Shown one piece after another: positions 29,066 through 38,600 of a DNA stretch of 64,000 nt. The DNA is taken from positions 4,030,001 to 4,094,000 of the forward strand of contig NZ_CP107880.1 in NCBI RefSeq assembly GCF_036013745.1, given 5' to 3'. The notes below the pieces were generated by a model that did not search any database, was not told where the DNA came from, and saw only the letters and a list, made by a program, of their open reading frames with translations. This stretch comes from Streptomyces sp. NBC_00483. Lineage in GTDB: Bacteria; Actinomycetota; Actinomycetes; Streptomycetales; Streptomycetaceae. Made by a program: the position numbers and the translations under genes. How positions within the stretch are numbered: the first letter of the stretch is position 1; every line of letters begins with the position of its first letter.

Positions 29066-29857
29066 TCAGCACTCCGGGACCGTGCCCGAGCCCTTCTCCA
29101 TGTTCGTCAGCGCGGTCATCGTGCCCTTGAGCGTGCTCACCGAGATCAGCTTCATCGAATCCGGTGCGGAGGCCTTCGCGTCCGAGCACTCCGCCTTCGG
29201 TACGAGGAAGACCGTGGCGCCGTCGCGGTCGGCGGCCTGCACCTTCAGCGAGACGCCGCCGACCGGGCCGACCTTGCCCTTGGCGTCGATGGTGCCGGTG
29301 CCTGCGATGGACTTCCCGCCGGTGAGGTCGCCGCCGCTGCCGTCGCCGTCCAGCATGTCGATGATGCCGAGGGAGAAGAGCAGTCCTGCGCTCGGGCCGC
29401 CGACGTCGCCGAGCTGGAGGTCGACCTTGATGTCCTTCGAGGACTTGCCGAGATAGGACAGGGCGGCCTCGGTGGCGGCGTCCTGCGAGCCCTTCATCTC
29501 CTGCTGGTTGTGCTGCTCGACCTCCTTCGTCGAGTCGCCCGACGGGTACACCGCGTCGCGCGGCATGACCGCGCGGTTCTCGGCGAACCAGCCGTCGAGT
29601 ACGTCGCTGAGGTGCACGGAGGCGTCGGGGCCCGTCGCCACGATGGTCACCGCGCGCAGCTTGCCGTCCGTGGGGCGGGTGGGGGCGCCGCTGATGTCGA
29701 TGACGGGTTTGCCGTCCGACTTCCCGAGCACGTTCGTCGTGGGCCCGGGCTGCGCGACGGAGAACGGCAGCGGGGCGAAACCCGCTACCGCGAGGAGGGC
29801 GACGACCGGAGCCGCGCAGGCGGCGATGGCAACGGGGCGGCTGAGGCGATTGAGCAC
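29066..29857 (-). CDS. Membrane-anchored Lon-like (S16) protease domain protein, YlbL-like
   Basis: The 263-aa protein has an N-terminal signal anchor (residues about 8-32) and an extracytoplasmic domain ending in a Lon-type S16 fold. The catalytic dyad is visible as Ser in GDVGGPSAGLLFSLG and Lys in VGGVSLKVQAADRDG. The usual PDZ region between anchor and S16 domain looks short or divergent. Substrates are unknown. A single gene convergent with the Opu operon. Confidence 0.85.
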   Translation of the reverse strand: MLNRLSRPVAIAACAAPVVALLAVAGFAPLPFSVAQPGPTTNVLGKSDGKPVIDISGAPTRPTDGKLRAVTIVATGPDASVHLSDVLDGWFAENRAVMPRDAVYPSGDSTKEVEQHNQQEMKGSQDAATEAALSYLGKSSKDIKVDLQLGDVGGPSAGLLFSLGIIDMLDGDGSGGDLTGGKSIAGTGTIDAKGKVGPVGGVSLKVQAADRDGATVFLVPKAECSDAKASAPDSMKLISVSTLKGTMTALTNMEKGSGTVPEC

Positions 29858-29893
29858 GGGTTGACTCTAACGTGAGGGCGTTTCGGCAAAATC

Positions 29894-29939
29894 CAGCCCC
29901 GCCGACGATTGAGGCGCGGGGTCCGGGGCGGAGCCCCGG
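29894..29939. repeat. Interspersed hairpin repeat, copy F
   Basis: CAGCCCCGCCGACGATTGAG, then GCGCGGGGTCCGGGGCGGAGCCCCGG, is the reverse-orientation form of copies A and C. It lies between the IclR stop and the Lon-like protease start. Confidence 0.72.
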
Positions 29940-29963
29940 AGCGCAACGCCGTCGCCGAGGGAG

Positions 29964-30605
29964 TTACCGGAGCGCGTCCGACACTTCGCGGGCCGCGTCC
30001 AGGACCCTGGGGCCCACCCGTTCCGGGACGGAGTCCGAGAGCATGACCACGCCCACGCTGCCCTCCAGGCCGGTCACGCCCAGCAGTGGCGCGGCCGCGC
30101 CGCTGGCGCCCGCCTCCAGTTCGCCGTGGGTGAGCGTGTAGCCGGACTCGGGGAGCACGCCCTGGCGGGCGCCGAGGATGGCGCGGCCCGCGGCGCCCCG
30201 GTCGAGCGGGTGGCGGAAGCCCGTGCGGTACGCCACGTGGTAGTCGGTCCAGGTCGGCTCGACGACGGCCACGGCGAGGGCCTCCGTACCGTCCACCAGG
30301 GTGAGGTGGGCCGTCGCCCCGATGTCCTCGGCGAGGGAGCGCAGGGCGGGCAGCGCCGCCTCGCGTACCAAGGGGTGGACCTGGCGGCCGAGGCGCAGGA
30401 CGCCGAGTCCGACGCGGGCGCGGCCACCCAGGTCGCGACGGACGAGGGCGTGCTGTTCGAGGGTGGCGAGCAGGCGGTAGACGACCGTGCGGTTGACCCC
30501 GAGCTTGTTGGAGAGCTCGGTGACGGTCAGGCCGTGGTCGGTGTCTGCGAGCAGTTTGAGGACGCGCAGTCCCCGGTCGAGCGTCTGGGAGGTCTCCGCG
30601 GTCAC
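29964..30605 (-). CDS. IclR family transcriptional regulator
   Basis: The 213-aa regulator has the winged helix LTVTELSNKLGVNRTVVYRL at the N-terminus and an IclR effector domain with YRTGFRHPLDRGAAGRAILG. I prefer the GTG at 30605, which has AGGAG 8-9 bases upstream, over the GTG at 30614 that abuts the same Shine-Dalgarno. It is isolated from its neighbours. The ligand and targets are unknown. Confidence 0.88.
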   Translation of the reverse strand: MTAETSQTLDRGLRVLKLLADTDHGLTVTELSNKLGVNRTVVYRLLATLEQHALVRRDLGGRARVGLGVLRLGRQVHPLVREAALPALRSLAEDIGATAHLTLVDGTEALAVAVVEPTWTDYHVAYRTGFRHPLDRGAAGRAILGARQGVLPESGYTLTHGELEAGASGAAAPLLGVTGLEGSVGVVMLSDSVPERVGPRVLDAAREVSDALR

Positions 30606-30886
30606 GACGCCCACTCCTTAGTGGTGAGGGACGACGGTCTCTGCGCGGGGGTCGCGTCACCTGTCCCGTGGGCGACGCGCGTCAGAGGCCGCCGGTCGGT
30701 GATCAGGCGCTGGGCTGCTTACGGCTGTCATTGGACGCACCGGCTGCGCTCCGCGGCGGCTCTGCCACGGGGCGTGTGCGTTGCCCGGAATGTAGCGAGG
30801 TCGTCCCGCTGAGCGGAAGACTCCGTCCAGAATCCGGGCAGCCAACGGCCGGAGATGTGCGCGATTGCCCGCACTTGATCCCCATG

Positions 30887-32689
30887 TCACTTCATGCGGG
30901 TGGCCCATTCCTGCACCTTGGCGATGCGCTGGCGCAGCTGTCCGCCGGTCGCCTCCGCGCTCGGCGGCCCGCCGCACACGCGGCGCAGCTCGGTGTGGAC
31001 GACACCGTGCGGCTTCCCGCTCTGATGCACGTACGCGCCGACGATGGTGTTGAGCTTCTTGCGCAGCTCCATCAGCTCCTTGTGGGAGACGACGGGGCGG
31101 CGGTCGGCCGGCAGCTCCAGGAGGTCGGCCTCGCTGTCCGGCTTCTTCTTGCTGTGCGAGATCTGGCGGGCCTGGCGCTTCTGGAGGAGCATCTGCACCT
31201 GGTCGGGTTCGAGGAGGCCCGGGATGCCGAGGTAGTCCTGCTCCTCCTCGCTGCCGGGGTGCGCCTGCATGCCGAACTCGGCGCCGTTGTACATGACCCG
31301 GTCGAAGGTGGCCTCGGACTCGAGGGCCTCGAAGGAGAACTGCTCCTGCTCGCCGGTGTCCTCGTCCTGCTCCTTGTTCGCCTCGTCCATCTCCTTCTCG
31401 GACTCGGCGTAGGGGTCCTCCTCCTCGTCCTTCTTCGGCTTGTCGAGGACGTGGTCGCGCTCGACCTCCATCTCGTTGGCGAAGCCGAGCAGGTCGGGGA
31501 CGGTGGGCAGGAAGACGGAGGCCGTCTCGCCGCGCCTGCGGGACCGTACGAAGCGGCCCACGGCCTGCGCGAAGAAGAGCGGGGTCGAGATGGTCGTGGC
31601 GTAGACGCCGACCGCGAGGCGCGGCACGTCGACGCCCTCGGACACCATGCGGACGGCGACCATCCACCGGTCGTCGCTCGCCGCGAAGTCGTCGATCCGG
31701 TTCGAGGCTCCGGTGTCGTCGGAGAGCACGACGGTGGCCTTGCTGCCCGTGATCTCGCGGATCAGCTTCGCGTACGCGCGGGCCGATTCCTGGTCGGAGG
31801 CGATGACGAGGCCGCCCGCGTCCGGGATGCCCTTCCTGACCTCGGTGAGGCGGGCGTCGGCGGCGCGCAGCACGCTCGGCATCCACTCGCCGCGCGGGTC
31901 GAGGGCGGTGCGCCAGGCCTGGCTGATGGCGTCCTTGGTCATCGGCTCGCCGAGCCGGGCCGCGATCTCGTCACCGGCCTTCGTGCGCCAGCGCATGTTG
32001 CCGCTGTACGAGAGGAAGATGACCGGCCGCACGACGTTGTCGGCGAGCGCCTGGCCGTAGCCGTACGTGTAGTCGGCGGACGAGCGCCGGATGCCGTCCC
32101 TGCCCTCCTCGTACTGGACGAAGGGGATCGGGTTGGTGTCGGAGCGGAACGGCGTACCGGTCAGCGCGAGGCGGCGGGTGGCCGGTTCGAAGGCTTCCAG
32201 GCAGGCCTCGCCCCACGACTTCGAGTCACCGGCGTGGTGGATCTCGTCGAGGATGACGAGCGTCTTGCGCTGCTCGCTGCGGTTGCGGTGCAGCATCGGC
32301 CGCACGCCCACACCCGCGTACGTGACGGCGACGCCCTGGTACTCCTTGCTGAGCGGACCCGCGCTGTACTCGGGGTCCAGCTTGATCCCTATCCGGGCGG
32401 CCGCTTCGGCCCACTGCTTCTTCAGGTGCTCGGTCGGCGCGACCACGGTCACCTGCTGCACGACGTGGTGGTGCAGCATCCAGGACGCGAGGGTGAGCGC
32501 GAACGTGGTCTTCCCGGCGCCCGGGGTCGCGACCGCCAGGAAGTCGCGCGGCTGCTCCTGGATGTACCTGTCCATCGCACCCTGCTGCCAGGCACGCAGC
32601 TTGTTGGCCGTGCCCCAGGGGGCGCGGCCGGGGAAGGCGGGTGACAGGTGGGCGGACGAGGCAGAAGGAGTGGTGGATGTAGTAGTCAC
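30887..32689 (-). CDS. DEAD/DEAH-box superfamily 2 helicase
   Basis: This 600-aa cytosolic ATPase has motif I TPGAGKTTFAL, motif II DEIHH, motif III LTGTPFR and motif VI QAVGRFVRSRRRGE. The order resembles restriction-type/SSL2-like helicases (type III RES subunit-like fold). An acidic insertion (EEEDPYAESEKEMDEANKEQ, about residues 420-440) precedes the C-terminal part. No nuclease or methylase gene is adjacent, so a restriction role is not supported. It is widespread in Streptomyces, with function unknown. Confidence 0.9.
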   Translation of the reverse strand: MTTTSTTPSASSAHLSPAFPGRAPWGTANKLRAWQQGAMDRYIQEQPRDFLAVATPGAGKTTFALTLASWMLHHHVVQQVTVVAPTEHLKKQWAEAAARIGIKLDPEYSAGPLSKEYQGVAVTYAGVGVRPMLHRNRSEQRKTLVILDEIHHAGDSKSWGEACLEAFEPATRRLALTGTPFRSDTNPIPFVQYEEGRDGIRRSSADYTYGYGQALADNVVRPVIFLSYSGNMRWRTKAGDEIAARLGEPMTKDAISQAWRTALDPRGEWMPSVLRAADARLTEVRKGIPDAGGLVIASDQESARAYAKLIREITGSKATVVLSDDTGASNRIDDFAASDDRWMVAVRMVSEGVDVPRLAVGVYATTISTPLFFAQAVGRFVRSRRRGETASVFLPTVPDLLGFANEMEVERDHVLDKPKKDEEEDPYAESEKEMDEANKEQDEDTGEQEQFSFEALESEATFDRVMYNGAEFGMQAHPGSEEEQDYLGIPGLLEPDQVQMLLQKRQARQISHSKKKPDSEADLLELPADRRPVVSHKELMELRKKLNTIVGAYVHQSGKPHGVVHTELRRVCGGPPSAEATGGQLRQRIAKVQEWATRMK

Positions 32690-32874
32690 GGTCTCCGGTT
32701 ACTCAAAGCTGGACGGCACGGCTACGTATGACAACCGGGCCACCCTACCGGTGCCGAGGTTGACGGGCGCGCTGGGCGAGGCCGGGGACGGCGTGGTTGG
32801 GACGTGTGTCACAGATCAACTGGCGGCCCGGAGCGTCGACTTCCACGTCACTTCTACGCGGAGTCAGGGCTACG

Positions 32875-34323
32875 TCACCGGTGCGCACGCAGCCGGGAGG
32901 CCACCCATACGCCCACGAGCGCGACGGCCGCCATCGGCAGGAACACGGCGACGAACGCGGCCGGATGCGAGCCCCCGGCCCCCTGTGCGACACCGTGCTC
33001 CGCGGCCCCCACCGCTCCCCCGCCGAGCGCGGCGAAGGCGGCGCCGCCCGCGGCGAGCAGCAGCGCGTTGGAGAGGCCGTCGGAGATCTGCAGCGCGGCG
33101 GAGTTCGTCCCGGCCTCCTCGGGCGCGGACAGCTGAAGCAGCAACACGGACGTGGACGAGATCACGAGCCCCATCCCCAGGCAGCCGAAGGCCCAGGCGA
33201 CGGCCACCGTCCACACGGGCACGGCCGGGATCAGCACGCTCGGCGCGACGGCCACGGCCGCGGCGACCAGCACCATGCCCCCGGCGACGAGCCGCTCCCG
33301 GTACGGCTCGACCCGCGGCCGGGACTGCAGCCACGAGCCGAACGCCCAGGTGCCGCCGCCCGCGGCGAGCGAGAACCCGGCGAGGGTGGGACTGAGGCCC
33401 CGCTGCGTCACCAGCATCAGCGGCACGAACGACTCGGCCGCGATGAACGACCCCGCCGCGATCCCGCGCAGCAGCACCACGGACGGAAGCCCGCGCGCGG
33501 CCCGGTACGTGCCGCGCGGCAGAAGGCCGAGCACGGACGACACGAGGAGGGCGACGCCGACGGCTGCGGGCAGCAGGGACAGCGGCCGCAGGTCCTGGGC
33601 GGCGTACTGGAGGAGGCCCGCGCCGAGGGAGATCCCGAGGGCGAGGCGGATGCGCCGCCGGTCGAAGCGCGCGGGCGCCGTCCCCTCGGGCGGCCCGCCG
33701 GCCCGCCGCCGCACCTCGGGAAGCGCAAGCGCGAGCGGCAGCACGACGAGCACGGGGATGCCGAGGAACACCCACCGCCAGCCGATGTGCTCGGTCACGG
33801 CCCCGGCCGCCAGCGGCCCGACGATCGACGGCACGACCCAGCTCGCCGCGAACGCCGCCATGATCGCGGGCCGCAGCCGCTCCGGGTAGGCGCGGCTGAC
33901 GACGACGTACAGCCCGACGATCACGAGCCCGCCGCCGAGCCCCTGCACGGCCCGCCCAGCGATGAACATCCACATACTGCCCGCGGTCCCGGCGAGCAGC
34001 AGCCCCGCGGCGAAGGACCCGATCCCGGCCGTGACGGGGCCCAGCGGCCCGCTCCGGTCGGCCCACTGCCCGGCGAGCACCATTCCGAACAGGCTGGTCG
34101 TGAAGAAGCCGGAGAACGCGAACGCGTACAGCGACACCCCGTCCAACTCCCTTGCCGCGACGGGCATTGCCGTCCCCACGGCGGTCGCCTCGAAGGCGAT
34201 GAGCAGCACGACGGTGACGATGCCGATGCTGAGCGCGCGATAGGTGCGGCCGAGGACACCTTCGGTCTCTGAGGGGACGGTGCGGGCGGGGGCGTCGTCA
34301 GTGACGTCTTCGAGGGCGGCCAT
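32875..34323 (-). CDS. MFS transporter (DHA2-like drug exporter)
   Basis: The 482-aa polytopic protein has about 14 membrane helices. FEATAVGTAMPVAAREL in helix 1 and motif A-like GQWADRSGPLGPVTAGI suggest the drug:H+ antiporter group. The start is the ATG at 34323. The frame continues to 34434, but that part is charged and unconserved. Substrate unknown. Divergent from tRNA-Cys. Confidence 0.88.
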   Translation of the reverse strand: MAALEDVTDDAPARTVPSETEGVLGRTYRALSIGIVTVVLLIAFEATAVGTAMPVAARELDGVSLYAFAFSGFFTTSLFGMVLAGQWADRSGPLGPVTAGIGSFAAGLLLAGTAGSMWMFIAGRAVQGLGGGLVIVGLYVVVSRAYPERLRPAIMAAFAASWVVPSIVGPLAAGAVTEHIGWRWVFLGIPVLVVLPLALALPEVRRRAGGPPEGTAPARFDRRRIRLALGISLGAGLLQYAAQDLRPLSLLPAAVGVALLVSSVLGLLPRGTYRAARGLPSVVLLRGIAAGSFIAAESFVPLMLVTQRGLSPTLAGFSLAAGGGTWAFGSWLQSRPRVEPYRERLVAGGMVLVAAAVAVAPSVLIPAVPVWTVAVAWAFGCLGMGLVISSTSVLLLQLSAPEEAGTNSAALQISDGLSNALLLAAGGAAFAALGGGAVGAAEHGVAQGAGGSHPAAFVAVFLPMAAVALVGVWVASRLRAHR

Positions 34324-34497
34324 GCGGTTCAGAGTAAGGGGCGTAGGGGGCGCTGACCCCTGTCCGGAGACGGGTTCTCGGGTCGTCCGTTGGTCGTAGG
34401 TCGGCTTGGTGTGTGAACGGCGTATGGCAGTCACATTGCAGGGCGCCGGGAAGCCTTGAGGACGGTGATCACGTGCCCGTAGCGTGAGGCGCAGCTT

Positions 34498-34572
34498 GGC
34501 CGTGTGCCCGAGTGGCTTAGGGATTCGCCTGCAAAGCGAAGCACACCGGTTCGATTCCGGTCACGGCCTCCA
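34498..34572 (+). tRNA. tRNA-Cys (anticodon GCA)
   Basis: The acceptor arm GGCCGTG pairs with CACGGCC. The anticodon stem TTCGC/GCGAA encloses loop CTGCAAA with anticodon GCA at 34531-34533. The T-arm ACCGG-TTCGATT-CCGGT is intact. The discriminator is T and CCA is encoded at 34570-34572. Confidence 0.95.
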
Positions 34573-34575
34573 CGC

Positions 34576-34614
34576 ACGAAGGGGCGCCCCGCATGAAGCG
34601 GGGCGCCCCTTCGT
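34576..34614. terminator. 17-bp bidirectional hairpin terminator
   Basis: ACGAAGGGGCGCCCCGC pairs perfectly across ATGAA. It directly follows tRNA-Cys and lies 19 bases beyond the convergent xanthine dehydrogenase stop. Confidence 0.9.
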
Positions 34615-34632
34615 CGTGCACGGGGTACGGCC

Positions 34633-36975
34633 TCAGCCGGTCGCGTCCGCCACGACCGTTCCCGGAGCCGGCGCGTCCGTGACCACCGCCGCCTGCGGCC
34701 TGATCGGCAGCCGGTTGACCGGGCGGCCGGTCGCCGCGCGGACCGCCGAGGCGATCGCCGCCGGGGACGCGACCACGGGGGCCGCGCTCGCGGACTTCGC
34801 GCCGAAGGGGGCGATCACGTCGCGCTCCTCGACCAGGTTGACGATGTGGATCTCGGGGGCGTCGAGCGAGGTGGGCAGCGCGTAGCCGGTCAGGTCGGGG
34901 CGGCGGACGATGCCCTTCGGGGTGCGGAGGTTCTCCGTGAGGGCCGCGCCCACGCCCTGGGTGACGCCCGCCTCGATACGGGCCGCGAGTTGGGCGGGGT
35001 TGAGGATGCGGCCGACGTCCTGGGCGACCGCGAGTTCGACCACGCGCACCGAGCCGAGCTCCACGTCCACGTCCACCACCGCGCGGATCGCGCAGAAGGC
35101 CATGCCGACGAAGGCGTCGCCCTGGCCCGAGGCGTCGAGCGGCTCCGTGGGGTGCGGGCGGCACTGCGCCGTGGCCCACAACTCCTTGCCGTCCATGGCC
35201 TCTTCGACGGTCGTCGAGAGCACGCCGTCGTAGGACGTGATCTTGCCGTCCGCGATCTGCAGCAGCTCCGTGGACATGCCGAACTTGTGCGCCAGGGGCT
35301 GGAGAAGCTGGGTGCGGACCATCTTGGCCGCCCGCTCGACCGCTCCGCCCGACACCCATGTGTGCCGGCCCCGGCAGCCGGGGCCCGCGGGCGGCTGGTC
35401 CGTGTCGACCGGCGCCACGTGGACTTCCTCGACGCCGAGCGTCTCCTGGACGATCTGGCGGGCGAGCGTGGCGAAGCCCTGGCCCGTCTCCACGGCGGCG
35501 CAGATGACCGTCGCGACGCCGCCCTGGACCTTCACCGTGGCCGTGGAGACCTCGTCCGTGCCCTCCGCGCCCAGCATGTGCACCATGCCGATGCCGTAGC
35601 CGACGCCGCGGCGGATCGCGGCCGGTTCACCGACGCCCTCGGGCCCGCCAGGAAGGAGCCAGTCCTCCTCCGGCGAGTCCTTGGGCAGCGGCGGCAGCGG
35701 GAAGTCCCTTACGGAGGACAGCAGTTCGGCCACGGGCGCCGGGCACGTCACCGTCTGCCCCGTCGGCAGGATGTCGCCGGTCGCCAGGACATTGCGCAGG
35801 CGCAGTTCGGCCGGGTCGACGCCCAGCTTCTTCGCGAGCTTGTCCATCTGCGCCTCGTACGCGGCGCAGACCTGCAGCGCGCCCTCTCCCCGTACGTGTC
35901 CCGAGGGCGGGTTGTTCGTCCGTACCGCCCAGCCCTCGATGGAGGCGTGCGGCACTACATAGGGGCCGCAGGCGAAGGAGACCGCCGCGGCGAGCGCGTC
36001 GGACGACGTGTCCGCGTACGCGCCCGCGTCCAGCAGGATCTGGGCCTCCACCTTGACCAACCGGCCGTCCGCGTCAGCGTGGTGGCGGTAGCGCAGGAGG
36101 GTGGGGTGCCGGTGCGGGTGGCCGAGGAAGGACTCCTCGCGGGACGCCGCCAGCTTGACCGGGCAGCCGGTGTGCAGGGCGAGCAGGCCCAGCGGGAGGT
36201 GGAAGCTCGGGTCCTCCCGGTCGGCCGTCGCGCCGGGCACGCCGGTGACGACGACCTTCACGCGCTCGCGCTCCAGGCCGTAGCGGGCGGCGGCCAGATC
36301 ACGGTCGCCGTGCGGGTCGGTGGAGGCGATGTACAGCTCGACGCCGCCGTCGGGGCGGGGCACCGCGAGGCCCGCCTCGGCGCCGATCGGCGCCGGGTCC
36401 TGGCGGCCGATGCGGTAGAGGCCCTCGACGATGACCTCGCCCGCCGCCTCGGGGTCGCCGTGCTGGAGCGGGATGTGGCGGATCAGGTTGCCGTCGGGGT
36501 GCAGGGGCTCAGCGCCGAAGGACTGCTCGGGGTCCGTGACCGGGTCGAGGACCTCGTACTCGACGATGATCGCGGCCGCCGCCATGCGCGCCGTGTCCGG
36601 GTGGTCGGCCGCCACGGCCGCGAGGGCCTCTCCGTGGTGACGCACCACTTCGGAGGCGAACATCGGGCGGTCCGACGCGCGGTGTCCCGCCAACGGGCCG
36701 CCGGGGACGTCCTCGTGCGTGACGACCGCGAGGACGCCGGGCATCTCGCGCGCGTGGCTGGTGTCGATGCTCACCACGCGCGCGTGCGCGTGCGGGGAGC
36801 GCAGGATCGACGCCCAGAGCAGGCCCTCGGCCCACAGATCGGCGGCGTACGGGAACGTGCCCTCCGCCTTGGCGTGCGCCTCCGCCGAGGGGAGCGACAT
36901 GCCGAGGCCGTGCGGGAAGCTCTCCGCTTCCGGAGCGGCGGGGGCCGTGGAGGTCGTGGCCGTCTCGTTCGTCAT
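34633..36975 (-). CDS. Xanthine dehydrogenase, molybdopterin-binding subunit
   Basis: The 780-aa catalytic subunit of a molybdenum hydroxylase oxidises purines (hypoxanthine/xanthine) or related heterocycles. Family strings include GMSLPSAEAHAKAEGTFPYA, RSPHAHARVVSIDTSHA and the Mo-cofactor segment VICAAVETGQGFATLARQIV. It is the third gene of an FAD-FeS-Mo operon, starting in a 4-base ATGA overlap with the Fe-S gene. Xanthine is the likely substrate but other hydroxylases share this layout. Confidence 0.93.
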   Translation of the reverse strand: MTNETATTSTAPAAPEAESFPHGLGMSLPSAEAHAKAEGTFPYAADLWAEGLLWASILRSPHAHARVVSIDTSHAREMPGVLAVVTHEDVPGGPLAGHRASDRPMFASEVVRHHGEALAAVAADHPDTARMAAAAIIVEYEVLDPVTDPEQSFGAEPLHPDGNLIRHIPLQHGDPEAAGEVIVEGLYRIGRQDPAPIGAEAGLAVPRPDGGVELYIASTDPHGDRDLAAARYGLERERVKVVVTGVPGATADREDPSFHLPLGLLALHTGCPVKLAASREESFLGHPHRHPTLLRYRHHADADGRLVKVEAQILLDAGAYADTSSDALAAAVSFACGPYVVPHASIEGWAVRTNNPPSGHVRGEGALQVCAAYEAQMDKLAKKLGVDPAELRLRNVLATGDILPTGQTVTCPAPVAELLSSVRDFPLPPLPKDSPEEDWLLPGGPEGVGEPAAIRRGVGYGIGMVHMLGAEGTDEVSTATVKVQGGVATVICAAVETGQGFATLARQIVQETLGVEEVHVAPVDTDQPPAGPGCRGRHTWVSGGAVERAAKMVRTQLLQPLAHKFGMSTELLQIADGKITSYDGVLSTTVEEAMDGKELWATAQCRPHPTEPLDASGQGDAFVGMAFCAIRAVVDVDVELGSVRVVELAVAQDVGRILNPAQLAARIEAGVTQGVGAALTENLRTPKGIVRRPDLTGYALPTSLDAPEIHIVNLVEERDVIAPFGAKSASAAPVVASPAAIASAVRAATGRPVNRLPIRPQAAVVTDAPAPGTVVADATG

Positions 36976-38600
36976 GCCTGGCCTCCGTCCGGGAAGTCCT
37001 GCGGGTTCTGGGGGTTCTGGAAGTCCTGGGGACGCGGGACGTCCGCCGGGTGCTGAAAGCCCTGGGGACGCGGGAGGTCCACCGGGTTCTGGAAGCCCTG
37101 AGGGCTTTGGAAGCCCTGCCTGGCCTGGCCGCTCTGCGGCTTCGCGTCGACCTGGATGTCCTCGGCCGCCAACGGGCCCGCCTGGCGCGGGATCAGCGGC
37201 TCTTCCGCGCCGCCCTCGGCCGACGGGGCCTCGCTCGCGGCGTTGGCCGCCGCCCGGCGCTCATCGGCCACTTGGCGCACCGCGTCCACGACGCCCCGGT
37301 AGCCGGAGCAGCGGCACAGGTTGCCGCACAGCGCCTGGCGGGTCTCCAGGGCGGTCGGGTTCGGGTTGCCCTCCAGGAGGTCGTGCGCCGTCATCGCCAT
37401 GCCGGGGACACAGAAGCCGCACTGCACCGAACCGCACGCGGCCAGCGCCCGCTGCACGTCCGAGGGCCGACCGTCGGTGGCGAGACCCTCGACCGTACGG
37501 ACCTCACTGCCCGCGGTGGTCGCCGCAGGCACCAGGCAGGAGGCCACGAGGCGGCCGTCCACCTGCACGTTGCACGCGCCGCACTCGCCCTGCGAGCAGC
37601 CGTCCTTGGCCCCCGCGAGCCCGAGCCGCTCCCGCAGCACGTACAGCAGCGACTCCCCGATCCACGCGTCCGTGACGGGCCGGTCCGCACCGTTGACCCG
37701 CAGGACGTAGCTGGCGAGGGGGTGGTCGTCGTGAAGCATGGGCCGAGCGGAAGCCTCGTCGTCCGGCACCTCCGGGTCGGCACCGACCTCAACCTCGGGA
37801 GCCTCCGTGGCGCCGTCGACCTCGGGAGCCTCCGGGACGGCGTCGACCTCGACCTCGGGAGCCTCCGGGGCGACGGCCTCGTGGCCATCAGGGGCCGCCG
37901 GCACATCCAGCTCTACCGGCGATTGAGCCGCAGGGTCCGGCGCATCAGCGCTCGGCACATCAAGCCCTGCCGACGCCTGAGAAGCAGAGTCCGGCAATTC
38001 AAGCCCCGCCGGCGATTGAGGCGCGGGGTCCGGGGCAGAGCCCCGCGACGCAGGCCCGGTCGGCCGCTCCGGGGGGACGAGCGAAGGCCCCGCCTCAACA
38101 CCCGGTACCGCCGCGGCAGCACCCGGTACCGCCGGGGCCTCCGGCTGCGCTGCCCACGGCGCAGACGCACCACCCGGCAACGTCGCGGGCGGCATGTGCC
38201 CACCCCACTGCTGAGCCATCGTGGAGGCGGTGAACTCACCCGATTCGTCCGGGAGTTCCCCCCCGGCCAGCGGAATCGACCACTGCCCGGTCTGTCCGTG
38301 ATGAGGCGCCTGCTCCACGGGCTCGGCCGCGACGGACTCCGCCCCACCGCCAGCGGAACCCGGCCCGACCAGATCCTGCGGCAGCACCCACACACCGGTC
38401 GCCGCGGGATCGGTCGCGGCCGCACCCGTGGCCGGGCTCACCGTTATCGGCGGCGGCACATAGCCGTGACCCGGCGCCTCCAGCGGCGCCGCGTCCGGGA
38501 AGCCCTCGGGGGGCAGCTGCACAAAGGCCGTGGCGTCGGAGTCGTACTCACCCTGGGGTACCGGCTCCCAGCCGTCGGGTCCGGGGTACTCGTTCGTCAC
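36972..38600 (-). CDS. Xanthine dehydrogenase, 2Fe-2S subunit with long extensions
   Basis: The 542-aa protein is far longer than the usual 160-200 residues. The conserved two-cluster core is at about residues 288-450: plant-type ferredoxin cysteines DGCSQGECGACNVQ, then VQCGFCVPGM and GNLCRCSGY. The N-terminal extension (about 285 residues) is Pro/Glu/Ala/Gly-rich and low complexity. The tail after residue 450 contains PQGFQNP / PRPQDFQ-type repeats. The GTG at 38600 overlaps the FAD subunit stop (GTGA). Bases 37901-38046, within the extension, match the dispersed hairpin repeat and are translated. Confidence 0.9.
   Translation of the reverse strand: MTNEYPGPDGWEPVPQGEYDSDATAFVQLPPEGFPDAAPLEAPGHGYVPPPITVSPATGAAATDPAATGVWVLPQDLVGPGSAGGGAESVAAEPVEQAPHHGQTGQWSIPLAGGELPDESGEFTASTMAQQWGGHMPPATLPGGASAPWAAQPEAPAVPGAAAAVPGVEAGPSLVPPERPTGPASRGSAPDPAPQSPAGLELPDSASQASAGLDVPSADAPDPAAQSPVELDVPAAPDGHEAVAPEAPEVEVDAVPEAPEVDGATEAPEVEVGADPEVPDDEASARPMLHDDHPLASYVLRVNGADRPVTDAWIGESLLYVLRERLGLAGAKDGCSQGECGACNVQVDGRLVASCLVPAATTAGSEVRTVEGLATDGRPSDVQRALAACGSVQCGFCVPGMAMTAHDLLEGNPNPTALETRQALCGNLCRCSGYRGVVDAVRQVADERRAAANAASEAPSAEGGAEEPLIPRQAGPLAAEDIQVDAKPQSGQARQGFQSPQGFQNPVDLPRPQGFQHPADVPRPQDFQNPQNPQDFPDGGQA
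37901..38046. repeat. Three degenerate hairpin-repeat copies inside a coding sequence
   Basis: Copies lie at about 37901-37950, 37956-37995 and 37996-38046. The last (AAGCCCCGCCGGCGATTGAG then GCGCGGGGTCCGGGGCAGAGCCCC) is near-identical to intergenic copies. In the Fe-S subunit frame they read DPAPQSPAGLELP, DSASQASAGLDVP and DPAAQSPVELDVP. Confidence 0.8.

Noticed and set aside
30887..32689. A restriction system around the DEAD/DEAH helicase
   Set aside because: No methylase, nuclease or specificity gene is adjacent. The flanking genes are IclR and MFS. The helicase alone does not support a defence role.
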